A stretch of DNA of 6,575 bases from Deltaproteobacteria bacterium (GTDB taxonomy: Bacteria; Desulfobacterota; Desulfarculia; Adiutricales; JAGVGV01), in NCBI GenBank assembly GCA_020056895.1, contig JAGVGV010000554.1:1-6575 (forward strand), in the 5' to 3' direction. This document shows, piece after piece, positions 1 through 6,286 of the stretch (its first letter is position 1; each line of letters opens with the position of its first letter). The notes beneath the pieces are model-generated. The model was not told where the DNA came from, did not search any database, and was given only the letters and a program-made list of their open reading frames with translations. The translations under genes were made by a program, and so were the position numbers.

Positions 1-37
1 AGGGAAAACCGGGCGAGATATGTAGCTGGAATCCATC

Positions 38-180
38 CCAAAACAAGGAGTTTGGCCTTGGGGCGAGGAGAAGGGAGAAAGCCAACCGGAGGAATATCAC
101 GCATGTGTCGAGGATTGGCTGTCTTCCATTGACGATGCATCCAGGGCCAAAGAACAATTTGGGAATGGATTCTATTCCAT
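38..180 (+). repeat. Diverged direct repeat, copy A: decayed coding remnant
   Basis: This stretch aligns with 2293-2437 in the same orientation. Over the last 90 aligned bases (about 88-177) no gap is needed and I count about 62% identity, including an 18-of-20 match around the shared CAAAGAACA and TTTGGG blocks. Read in the frame starting at position 2, copy A is open from just after a TAG at 23-25 and gives a protein-like string with a QPEEY motif, an EDWL motif and a KEQFGNGFY motif. The matching frame of copy B gives QPMEY, EKWL and KEHFGDEFY. Conservation of protein motifs suggests that both derive from related coding sequences, not from a non-coding repeat. No start codon with an RBS is visible, and the copy runs into the 3' end of the convergent ThDP-enzyme gene. 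I do not recognise the family. Confidence 0.5.
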
Positions 181-1839
181 TTTGAACCCTTCCACGAAGG
201 AGAGCGTGGCCGGACTCACGGCGCAGGGGTCGGTCATCACGTTCACCAGGGCGGGTTTGCCCGATTCCAAGGCCCGCCTAAGGGCCGGGATCAGGTCTTC
301 GTCCTTTTCCACCAGTTCGCCGTACCCGCCCAGGGCTTCCACCATTTTTTCGTAATGGATCAACCCCAGGCTGGACCCGAACACCCGGTCCGGACCATAA
401 CACATTTCCTGGCCGTGCTTGATCATGCCCCAGGCCTGATCGTTGTTGACCACGCAAAGGAAGGGAAGGTTATGCCGAAGGGCGGTATCGAATTCCATGG
501 CGTTCAACCCAAAGGACCCATCGCCGCTGATGGTCACCACCCTTTTGTCCGGGCGGGCGGCCTTGGCCGCGATGGCCATGGGCACTCCGGTGCCCAGACA
601 GCCGAACTGCCCGCCGGCCGCGCCGTACACCGAGGCCGGTCCAGTGGCGCCCAGGCCGGTGATGCCGTAATACGATGTATCTCCGCCGTCCACGATGTAA
701 ATGGCGTCGTCGCCCACCACTTCCCGAACCGCGGCCACCATCCGGCCGGGATGAATGGGATGGGAGGGCTGCTGACGGGTTTGGATTTCCCCCTGGACCA
801 TGGGCAGGTACATGTCCTTCAACTGGTTCCGCCAGGCGTTGTGGTCCCGCTGGGCCAACAGAGGCAAAAGACCCTTCAGGGCCAAGTCCAGATCGCCGAC
901 CAAACCCACGTCCGAAGTCCGGTTCCGGTGGATTTCCGCCGGGTCCACGTCCACGCGGACCACCTTGGCCTGAGGGAACACCCGGCCGAACATCAACAGC
1001 CAGTTGAACCGGACCCCCAAGGCCACCACCAGATCGGCCATGCTCAGCGCGGTCAAGATGGCCATCAGGCCGCCATCCCAAAGGGATAGGGGATGATCGT
1101 CCGGAACCACGCCCCGGCCGGCGTTGAGCAGCACGAAGGGGGCGCCGGTCCGGTCGATGAAGGCTTTCAGGGAATCACCCGCCGAACTGGCGAAAACGCC
1201 GCTGCCGCCCAAAACAACCGGCCGCTCGGCGCCGTTGATCAACTCGGCGGCCGAGACCAACAGGTCCGGGTCGGGTCCGGACCGGAACCTCCGGCTTCCG
1301 GCGGGGGGCCAGGCCAGGTTGGTTTCTTCCACCCGCACGTTCAGCACATCCGGCGGAAGCTCCAGAAAAACCGGCCCTGGCCGGCCCGAAACCGCGTGCC
1401 GGAAGGCCCGGGAAAGGTATTCGGGCAGCCGGGCCGCGTCCATGCAGGTTTCGGCCCATTTGACCGTGCATTTGATCATGTCGGCCTGGTTGATTTCCTG
1501 CAGCGCCCCGCACCCCCGATCCCTCAGGGGGGAGCAGCCGGTAATCAGGACCAAAGGCACGTTTTCCTGATAGGCGTTCACCAGGCCGGTAAGGGCGTTG
1601 GTGAATCCGGGGCCGGCCGTAACCAGGCAGACTCCGGGCTGGCCGGTCTGGAGATACCAGGCGTGGGCCATCATGGCCGCCGCCTGTTCATGGCGGACAT
1701 CGATCAGCCGGACGCCCATCTCGAGAAAACCGTCATAAATCCGGTCGATATGGCCTCCGGAAAGGGAAAAGACGGTCGTGACCCCTTCGGCTTCCTTCAA
1801 GTACTTCGCCACCACGTGACCACCATAAACGCCGGTCAT
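172..1839 (-). CDS. ThDP-dependent enzyme, acetolactate synthase large-subunit-like
   Basis: A complete 555-residue protein with the three-domain layout of the acetolactate synthase / 2-hydroxyacyl-CoA lyase / oxalyl-CoA decarboxylase superfamily. The N-terminal Pyr domain (about 1-170) has the catalytic glutamate E51 in an RHEQAA context, a GPGFTN loop at 76-81, and the conserved AYQENVPLVLITG segment at 89-101. A Rossmann-like central domain follows (about 195-335). The C-terminal PP domain has the ThDP/Mg2+ motif, GDG at 439-441 and NN at 465-466. E51 argues against glyoxylate carboligase, which lacks this glutamate. The start is ATG at 1837-1839, preceded by GGAGGG with 4 bases between. 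No regulatory small subunit (ilvN-like) lies within the window, so a role in isoleucine/valine synthesis is unproven; cleavage or carboligation of a 2-oxo or 2-hydroxyacyl substrate fits equally well. It is transcribed away from a LIV-type importer. Cytoplasmic. Superfamily is certain; substrate is unknown. Confidence 0.93.
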   Translation of the reverse strand: MTGVYGGHVVAKYLKEAEGVTTVFSLSGGHIDRIYDGFLEMGVRLIDVRHEQAAAMMAHAWYLQTGQPGVCLVTAGPGFTNALTGLVNAYQENVPLVLITGCSPLRDRGCGALQEINQADMIKCTVKWAETCMDAARLPEYLSRAFRHAVSGRPGPVFLELPPDVLNVRVEETNLAWPPAGSRRFRSGPDPDLLVSAAELINGAERPVVLGGSGVFASSAGDSLKAFIDRTGAPFVLLNAGRGVVPDDHPLSLWDGGLMAILTALSMADLVVALGVRFNWLLMFGRVFPQAKVVRVDVDPAEIHRNRTSDVGLVGDLDLALKGLLPLLAQRDHNAWRNQLKDMYLPMVQGEIQTRQQPSHPIHPGRMVAAVREVVGDDAIYIVDGGDTSYYGITGLGATGPASVYGAAGGQFGCLGTGVPMAIAAKAARPDKRVVTISGDGSFGLNAMEFDTALRHNLPFLCVVNNDQAWGMIKHGQEMCYGPDRVFGSSLGLIHYEKMVEALGGYGELVEKDEDLIPALRRALESGKPALVNVMTDPCAVSPATLSFVEGFKME

Positions 1840-1843
1840 GGCA

Positions 1844-1849
1844 CCCTCC
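1844..1849 (-). promoter_or_regulatory. Ribosome binding site of the ThDP enzyme
   Basis: CCCTCC on the + strand reads GGAGGG on the - strand, four bases before the ATG at 1839. It supports that ATG as the true start. Confidence 0.75.
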
Positions 1850-1907
1850 GCTGGAATCGATTGGACGTTGAGGTTTTCCGTCGTTTTAATTTACTGGGAA
1901 CGGGGGG

Positions 1908-1936
1908 ATGTTACTCCGGATGGATTGGTCCGTCAA
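1908..1936 (-). promoter_or_regulatory. Candidate sigma70 promoter for the ThDP enzyme
   Basis: On the - strand, TTGACG (1936-1931, 5 of 6 to the -35 consensus) is followed by exactly 17 bases and then TAACAT (1913-1908, 4 of 6 to the -10 consensus). This would start transcription around 1900 and leave a leader of about 60 bases before the ATG. A run of six C follows the -10 directly on the transcribed strand. Position, spacing and -35 quality are good; the -10 is mediocre. This is a pattern match only. Confidence 0.45.
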
Positions 1937-1971
1937 CCAACAAAGGTGGCCCAGGCCTCGGAGGCGGACGA

Positions 1972-1993
1972 GGGGGGGGGCTCGCCCTCCCCC
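1972..1993. other. GC hairpin with nine-G homopolymer
   Basis: Nine consecutive G (1972-1980), a CTCG loop (1981-1984) and CCCTCCCCC (1985-1993) can form a nine-pair stem with one G-T wobble. There is no T-run on either side, so it is not a standard intrinsic terminator. It sits about 36 bases upstream of the -35 of the candidate promoter for the ThDP enzyme. Confidence 0.45.
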
Positions 1994-2292
1994 CGTGTGA
2001 ACGGTCATTTCTGGCCAGGCGCCGGAGTAGATGGTTCGCCCCGATCGACCGGCCAGATGCCCCCGCTTGGGCGGCGCTCGTGGCGGAGCCGGCCGGGTTT
2101 CCGATCGAAGGCGAGGGATAGTTCATAGGAAACGTCAATTTTTGCGTTGGTTTTGTCTATTGGAAAATAGGCCCGCCACGTTTCTGTACATAATAAGGAA
2201 TAAGGAAGAGTCCGCGCTCATTCGTTATAAAAGGAAAAGGCTCTAAACCAGCGGGAACAATCCATTGATCGCCAATGTTGTTTAAAACTCAT

Positions 2293-2437
2293 TCCAAAAG
2301 TTTGGAGTTTGGTCTGGGACGACGCGGAATCGGGGAACCAACCCATGGAATATAGGGCATATTCCGAAAAATGGCTTTTCCCCTCCAAAGGCGCTTCTTG
2401 AGGCAAAGAACATTTTGGGGATGAGTTCTACTTATTA
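2293..2437 (+). repeat. Diverged direct repeat, copy B: decayed coding remnant
   Basis: This is the partner of the repeat at 38-180, in the same orientation, so the two copies flank the ThDP-enzyme gene and its upstream region. In the matching frame it encodes a W-rich segment with VWSLVWDD, then QPMEY, EKWL, and KEHFGDEFY. A TGA at 2399-2401 interrupts it between the WL and KEHFG parts, where copy A reads through. Relative to copy A, a compensating one-base offset near the left end restores register. The stop, the absence of an RBS, and the base-level divergence mark it as a decayed gene fragment. I cannot name the protein family. Confidence 0.5.
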
Positions 2438-2620
2438 ACTCTAATCCAAAAAGGAATTGTCACGAGTTCGCCCCTCAATCTCCTTGATTCTCAACGTTCG
2501 GATATGGTAACAGGGGTATTCGTTGTTGTTGTACCAGCGAAAAAATCAGTGGACCTAGGGGATCGGGCCAGCCCCGGCATGCTTGCCGGCGCAAGGCCGA
2601 ATTTTTCCGCATTGAAGCAG

Positions 2621-2626
2621 GGGAGG
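2621..2626 (+). promoter_or_regulatory. Ribosome binding site fixing the binding-protein start
   Basis: GGGAGG (within AGCAGGGGAGG) ends six bases before the GTG at 2633. The in-frame ATG at 2504 has no comparable site and would put 43 non-signal-like residues ahead of a perfect signal peptide. Confidence 0.75.
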
Positions 2627-2632
2627 TTCGTC

Positions 2633-3868
2633 GTGAGGCAGAAATTCCTGGCGATTTTGGTGGTTGGACTTGTGGCTGCTTTGGGCCTGGGATCGGCCTG
2701 GGCCGCGGATAAACCCATTCTGATCGGAGCTCCGGTGCCGCTAACCGGGCCGTACGCCAGCGACGGCGAACAAATGAAGATGGCCCTGGAACTGGCCGTG
2801 GCCGAAAAGAACGCGGCCGGCGGCCTGCTTGGCCGGAAGCTCGAACTGACCTTGGGTGACGTTGGCGGACTGGAAGCCGAGAAAATCAAGGCCGTGGGTG
2901 AACGTCTGGTCGGCGCTGGGGCGAACGTGATCATCACCGGGTACGACGATGGCGGCGTGGACACCAAGGTTTTCGGCGAATACGACATGCCCTACCTGCA
3001 CGGCAACGCTATGACGCTCTGCACCCAGCCGGTGGCGGAAAACCTGGAAAAGTACGGGAACGTGTTCCAGTACACTTATAACGACAAGGCGTACGGCATG
3101 GACGCCGACAAGTATCTCTTCGGCCTCGGCCAGGAAATGGGCTGGAAGGAACCGAACAAGAAGATCGCCATCATCAAGGTGGACTACGCCTATAATATCA
3201 TGCCGGCCGACGAATTCGCCAAGCTGGCCGCGGCCAAGGGGTACGAGGTCGTGGTGAACGAAACCGTGCCCTTCGGCATGGCCGAATGGGGTCCGATCCT
3301 GTCCAAAATTGAATCCGCCGATCCGGCGTACGTGACCTTCTGGCACCTGGACCCCACGGACGCGGCTCGCTTCATCCAGCAGTTCAGCGAACACTTCAAG
3401 GACGACGGCCTCAACGCCCTGGTCTACATGCAGTACACCCCGTCCATTCCCGAATTCATCAAGCTGGCCGGCAAATCCGCCGAAGGCGTGATCTGGGTGG
3501 GCAGTGCGTTCGGTTTCGGACCCAAGTTCGAGGATTACAAGAAACGCTGGATGGCCAAGTTCAAGACCGAACCGGCCGGGATGTACGCCGAAGCCACGCG
3601 GGACGCCTTCGACATGTGGGTGGCCGCGGTGGAAAAAGCCGGATGCGTGGACTGCTATCCTAAGGTCATTGAAAACCTTAGGGCCACCGTGCACAAGGGC
3701 CTTTGCGCCGATTACAAGTTCGACCTCCGGGACCAGTCCATCCTTCAGACCGACGAATACATGCCCCTGGTCTGGTTCCAGATTCAGGACGGCAAGAACG
3801 TGAAGATGCGTCCGGCCAAGTACAACGAAGGCGGCAAGTACAAGCTGCCTCCGTGGATCAAGAAGTAA
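2633..3868 (+). CDS. LIV-type ABC transporter periplasmic substrate-binding protein
   Basis: A 411-residue protein starting at GTG. The first 24 residues form a classic Sec signal peptide: positive RQK, a hydrophobic core, and an SAWA cleavage site before ADKP. There is no lipobox cysteine, so it should be a soluble periplasmic protein. The mature part begins with the family-typical IGAPVPLTGPYASDGEQM segment, followed by NAAGGLLGRKLEL and a two-lobed Peripla_BP_6 (type I, Leu/Ile/Val-binding-like) fold to the C-terminal LPPWIKK. Four cysteines (130, 338, 341, 358) include a CVDC pair, not typical of E. coli LivJ/LivK, so a disulfide near the C-terminal lobe is possible. It is the first gene of the importer operon and is separated from the ATPase genes by 56 bases containing a stem-loop. 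The ligand could be a branched-chain amino acid, an amide or urea compound, or an aromatic or organic acid; the sequence does not decide. The family assignment is firm. Confidence 0.93.
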   Translation: MRQKFLAILVVGLVAALGLGSAWAADKPILIGAPVPLTGPYASDGEQMKMALELAVAEKNAAGGLLGRKLELTLGDVGGLEAEKIKAVGERLVGAGANVIITGYDDGGVDTKVFGEYDMPYLHGNAMTLCTQPVAENLEKYGNVFQYTYNDKAYGMDADKYLFGLGQEMGWKEPNKKIAIIKVDYAYNIMPADEFAKLAAAKGYEVVVNETVPFGMAEWGPILSKIESADPAYVTFWHLDPTDAARFIQQFSEHFKDDGLNALVYMQYTPSIPEFIKLAGKSAEGVIWVGSAFGFGPKFEDYKKRWMAKFKTEPAGMYAEATRDAFDMWVAAVEKAGCVDCYPKVIENLRATVHKGLCADYKFDLRDQSILQTDEYMPLVWFQIQDGKNVKMRPAKYNEGGKYKLPPWIKK

Positions 3869-3881
3869 AACGGCCCAGCCG

Positions 3882-3907
3882 GCGGAGCGGCCCTTGGGCT
3901 GCTCCGC
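3882..3907 (+). promoter_or_regulatory. Intercistronic stem-loop after the binding-protein gene
   Basis: GCGGAGC (3882-3888) pairs with GCTCCGC (3901-3907). The stem extends inward through one G-T pair and three G-C pairs to a CTTG loop, for about 11 pairs in all. It begins 13 bases after the binding-protein stop. Only weak T content follows (TTACCC, then ATTTT at 3918-3922), so full termination is unlikely. Such hairpins commonly protect the upstream mRNA or attenuate transcription so that the binding protein is made in excess of the membrane complex; that role is inferred here. Confidence 0.55.
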
Positions 3908-3924
3908 TTACCCAAAGATTTTCC

Positions 3925-4662
3925 ATGATTCTTAAAACAGAGCGCGTGTCCAAGGCCTTCGGCAAGTTGCAGGCCCTTTTGAACGTGGACCTGGAGGTTG
4001 CCGAAGGTGAAATCTTCGGGATCGCCGGCCCCAACGGGGCCGGCAAATCCACCTTGTTCAACGTGATCGCCGGAGCTTTTCCGCCGTCGTCCGGCCGGAT
4101 CGTTTTCGACGGCCGGGATATCACCAAGCTCAAGGCTCATCAAATCTGCCATCTGGGACTGACCCGGACCTTTCAGGTCCCCCGGACCTTCGCCACCTTG
4201 AGCGTGTTCGACAATGTCCGCGTGGGCGCCACCTTCGGCGGCGAAGACATAAGGATTCACCGGGAAAAGGTCAACGAGACCCTCGCCTTCCTTGGCCTGG
4301 AAGAAGCCCGCGACACACCGGCCAGTAATCTGGACCTGTACACCACCAAGCTGGTCATGATGGCCGCTTGTCTGGCCACGGGCTGCCGCCTGCTGATGCT
4401 GGACGAACCTCTGGCCGGTTTGTCCATGATCGAAATCGCCTCATTTCTGGGCGTGGTCCGGCACATCAACCGGGATGGCGGCATTACCGTGTTGATGATC
4501 GAACACATTCTCGATTCCCTGATCGACATTTCCAACCGCATGCTCATCCTGGACAACGGCCAGGTGATCTATTTTGGGGACCCGGAAGGGGTGCGCACCG
4601 ATCCCAAGGTGATCGAAGTCTACCTGGGCGAAGGCGACATCCAATTCGGGGAGGATGCATGA
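3925..4662 (+). CDS. livG: LIV-type ABC transporter ATP-binding protein, LivG-like
   Basis: A 245-residue cytoplasmic ATPase energising the importer. Walker A is GPNGAGKST at 35-43, the Q-loop lies in TFQVPR at 82-87, Walker B is LLMLDEP at 156-162, and the H-loop histidine is H194 in LMIEH. The extended segment between Walker A and the Q-loop and the C-terminal VYLGEGD end fit the LivG branch. The ABC signature is odd: where LSGGQ is expected there is NLDLYTTKLVMMAACL (135-150), lacking the conserved SGG. The ATG at 3925 has only a weak AAAGA sequence before it, but the protein start (ILKTERVSKAFG) aligns with the family. The frame is open further upstream only because it overlaps the binding-protein gene. 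It ends in an overlap with the next start (ATGATG), showing translational coupling with the LivF-like gene. Confidence 0.92.
   Translation: MILKTERVSKAFGKLQALLNVDLEVAEGEIFGIAGPNGAGKSTLFNVIAGAFPPSSGRIVFDGRDITKLKAHQICHLGLTRTFQVPRTFATLSVFDNVRVGATFGGEDIRIHREKVNETLAFLGLEEARDTPASNLDLYTTKLVMMAACLATGCRLLMLDEPLAGLSMIEIASFLGVVRHINRDGGITVLMIEHILDSLIDISNRMLILDNGQVIYFGDPEGVRTDPKVIEVYLGEGDIQFGEDA
4648..4654 (+). promoter_or_regulatory. Ribosome binding site of the LivF-like gene, inside livG
   Basis: GGGGAGG lies within the last codons of the LivG-like gene. It is seven bases before the ATG at 4662 and four before the ATG at 4659, which favours 4662 of the two adjacent in-frame start codons. Confidence 0.65.
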
Positions 4663-5387
4663 TGACCACCGGCCCGTCCGCCTCGCCAGCCCTTCAGCTC
4701 GAAGGCGTCGACAGTTACTACGGAGACCTCCAGATCCTCCGCCAGGCCGCCTTTCACATCAATGAAGGCGAAGTGGTGGCCCTGTTCGGACCCAACGGCC
4801 ACGGCAAGTCAACTCTGCTCAAGGCCATTTCCGGAATCCACCCGCCCCGGGCCGGTTCCATCCGATTCATGGGAACCGAAATTTCCAAAGCGCCCAGTGA
4901 TAAGATCGTTGAAATGGGCTTGGCCTACATTCCCGAGGCCAGGAACCTGTTCAACGAAATGACCGTGGTAGAAAATTTGAGGCTGGGGGCCTACAACCGC
5001 CGGGCCCGCGGCAAAATGGACCGGAACCTGAAGCTGGTCTTTGAGCTTTTTCCCCGGCTGGCTGAACGGCGGGATCAGACCGCATCCACCCTTTCCGGAG
5101 GCGAAAGCCGGATGCTGGCCGTTGGGCGAGGCCTGATGAGCGACGCCCGGCTGTTGCTGATCGATGAACCATCGATCGGGCTTTCACCCTTGATGAAGAA
5201 AACGGTGTTCGGCGCGGTTCGGCGGATCAAGAAAGAAACCGACATCAGCATCCTGATCGTCGAGCAGGAAGTGGATTACCCCCTGGCCCTGGCGGACCGT
5301 ATTTACCTTTTGAAAAAAGGCCAGGTCATCATGGAACGGTCGGTCGGGGAAATCAGCAAGGCCGAGATTGAAAAGGCCTATTTTTAA
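4662..5387 (+). CDS. livF: LIV-type ABC transporter ATP-binding protein, LivF-like
   Basis: The second ATPase of the importer, 241 residues from the ATG at 4662 (one more if 4659 is used). Walker A is GPNGHGKST at 43-51, with His where Ala is more usual. YIPEARNLF at 89-97 carries the glutamate typical of LivF in place of the Q-loop glutamine. The signature LSGGE at 144-148 is intact, Walker B is LLLIDEP at 164-170, and IVEQ at 199-202 shows the LivF-specific glutamine at the H-loop position. These features separate it clearly from the upstream LivG-like protein, and the two presumably form the nucleotide-binding heterodimer. It overlaps the LivG stop by one to four bases and is followed by the LivH-like permease after 27 bases (measured to the ATT start). 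A GC-rich stretch before the first strand (PSASPALQLEG) is slightly longer than in E. coli LivF. No defects seen. Confidence 0.94.
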   Translation: MTTGPSASPALQLEGVDSYYGDLQILRQAAFHINEGEVVALFGPNGHGKSTLLKAISGIHPPRAGSIRFMGTEISKAPSDKIVEMGLAYIPEARNLFNEMTVVENLRLGAYNRRARGKMDRNLKLVFELFPRLAERRDQTASTLSGGESRMLAVGRGLMSDARLLLIDEPSIGLSPLMKKTVFGAVRRIKKETDISILIVEQEVDYPLALADRIYLLKKGQVIMERSVGEISKAEIEKAYF

Positions 5388-5402
5388 CGGATCGGTGTTC
5401 GT

Positions 5403-5410
5403 GAGAGGTG
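5403..5410 (+). promoter_or_regulatory. Shine-Dalgarno pointing to an ATT start of the LivH-like gene
   Basis: GAGAGGTG lies four bases upstream of ATT at 5415. No comparable site precedes the first in-frame ATG at 5448. The eleven codons in between encode a continuation of the first membrane helix that matches LivH proteins. Confidence 0.55.
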
Positions 5411-5414
5411 CGCC

Positions 5415-6284
5415 ATTAAGGAACTGATCAACGCCATCGTCAGCGGCATGATCTCGGGGTCGCTTTACGCCTGCATGGCCTTGGGGCTGACCATCGTTTA
5501 TGGAGTCACCCATATTTTCAATTTCGGCCACGGCATCGTGGCCGTTTCCGGAGGGTACTTCACCTGGTGGTTTCTGTCCACCACCGGGCTGGGCCTGATC
5601 CCTTCCATCGCTCTGGCCCTGGTCTGCATGTTCGTCATCGGCCTGGTGCTGTACAAATTCACCCTGAGCCCCATGCTGAAAACGCCCAACTGGGAATTTT
5701 CCGTCATCATCTTTCTGCTGGGCCTGGGCATCCTTTGGGAGAACCTTCTGCTTCAGGCTTTCGGCCCCAGGGTCAAGGACATTCCCAAGTTTTTCGACGG
5801 GCGCTTCAAGATCGGATTCGTCCGGATCAATCATCACGAAATCGCCCTGATCGTCATCGTCATTTTGTTCGTGATCGGCCTGAACCTGTTGCTCAAGAAA
5901 ACCTGGTTCGGGCAGGCCATGCGGGCGGTGGCCCAGGATATGGACGGCGCCCGGATCGTCGGCATCAACCTGAACAAAACCTTCGGCTATTCCTTCGCCC
6001 TGGCCACGGCCGTGACCGGCTTCTCCGGCGTTCTTTTAGCTACCAAGTATTACATGACCCCCCACATCGGGTGGGACTGGATGGTCAAGGGTTTCGTCAT
6101 CATCGTTTTCGGCGGCCTGGGCAGCGCCACGGGCGCGGTGTACGCCGCCTTCATTCTCGGCTTGGCCGAGGCCATCGTTACCTTGTACCTGGGATCGCTC
6201 TGGGTCTGGCCCATCTGGTTCGTCATGTTCCTCTTGATCCTGCTGATTCGACCCCAGGGCCTTCTGGGCGGAAGGACGCTCTAG
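5415..6284 (+). CDS. livH: LIV-type ABC transporter permease, LivH-like
   Basis: An integral inner-membrane permease forming half of the channel. From ATT at 5415 it has 289 residues, close to the usual LivH length of about 290; from the first ATG (5448) it would have 278 and lose the start of helix 1. The N-terminus (KELINAIVSGMISGSLYA, then GLTIVYGVTHIFNFGHG) follows the LivH family pattern. Several hydrophobic segments follow, separated by short polar loops. The cytoplasmic coupling loop is seen as GQAMRAVAQDMDGARIVGIN, followed by the conserved VFGGLGSATGAV turn and the C-terminal IRPQGLLGGRTL. No ATG, GTG or TTG occurs in frame between the LivF stop and 5448, so the ATT (or CTG at 5424) start is inferred from homology and the SD at 5403-5410; a sequence error changing ATG to ATT is an alternative. 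The next gene starts two bases after its TAG. Confidence 0.9.
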   Translation: MKELINAIVSGMISGSLYACMALGLTIVYGVTHIFNFGHGIVAVSGGYFTWWFLSTTGLGLIPSIALALVCMFVIGLVLYKFTLSPMLKTPNWEFSVIIFLLGLGILWENLLLQAFGPRVKDIPKFFDGRFKIGFVRINHHEIALIVIVILFVIGLNLLLKKTWFGQAMRAVAQDMDGARIVGINLNKTFGYSFALATAVTGFSGVLLATKYYMTPHIGWDWMVKGFVIIVFGGLGSATGAVYAAFILGLAEAIVTLYLGSLWVWPIWFVMFLLILLIRPQGLLGGRTL

Positions 6285-6286
6285 TC

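Larger units (their letters stand above)
1840..2632. other. Divergent intergenic region, about 790 bases
   Basis: This lies between the ThDP-enzyme gene (leftward) and the transporter operon (rightward). I see no complete gene. From left to right it holds the RBS and candidate promoter of the enzyme, a GC-rich hairpin block (1972-1993), a GC-rich stretch to about 2120 where + strand reading frames stay open without a recognisable product, an AT-rich stretch (about 2121-2290) with a small tandem duplication of AATAAGG at 2192-2205, the diverged repeat copy B, and then the leader of the binding-protein gene. A small inverted repeat CCGGCA/TGCCGG lies at 2574-2589 in that leader. The reading frame of the binding protein is open upstream to 2402, but the hydrophobic signal peptide and RBS place the real start at 2633. 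No convincing promoter for the rightward operon was found; candidates near 2415-2445 are poor in spacing. Confidence 0.6.

Noticed and set aside
355..1089. Long + strand reading frame opposite the ThDP enzyme
   Set aside because: It is antisense to a clearly conserved protein, has low-complexity His/Gly/Pro-rich composition typical of shadow frames in GC-rich DNA, and has no RBS or family resemblance.
2032..2121. Open + strand frame with a protein-like end (APIDRPDAPAWAALVAEP) before a TAG
   Set aside because: No start, RBS or recognisable family; GC-rich DNA gives such open frames by chance.
2415..2445. Possible sigma70 promoter for the transporter operon (TTGGGG, 19 bases, TCTAAT)
   Set aside because: Poor -35 match and a long spacer; it lies inside the decayed repeat and is not distinguishable from chance.
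2574..2595. Two overlapping small hairpins in the binding-protein leader (CCGGCA/TGCCGG and CTTGC/GCAAG), considered as an attenuator or riboswitch
   Set aside because: The stems are only 5-6 pairs, no known riboswitch core is visible, and the T-run at 2602-2606 is not directly after a stem.
2504..2632. Upstream extension of the binding protein to the ATG at 2504
   Set aside because: The signal peptide and the GGGAGG site both place the start at GTG 2633; the extra 43 residues would bury the signal peptide.
2741..3694. Long - strand reading frame opposite the binding-protein gene
   Set aside because: It is a shadow of the strongly supported binding protein; the His/Val/Gly-rich composition matches no family.
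3703..3924. Upstream extension of the LivG-like protein
   Set aside because: The extra residues are out-of-frame translation of the binding-protein 3' end plus the hairpin; ATG 3925 aligns with the family start.
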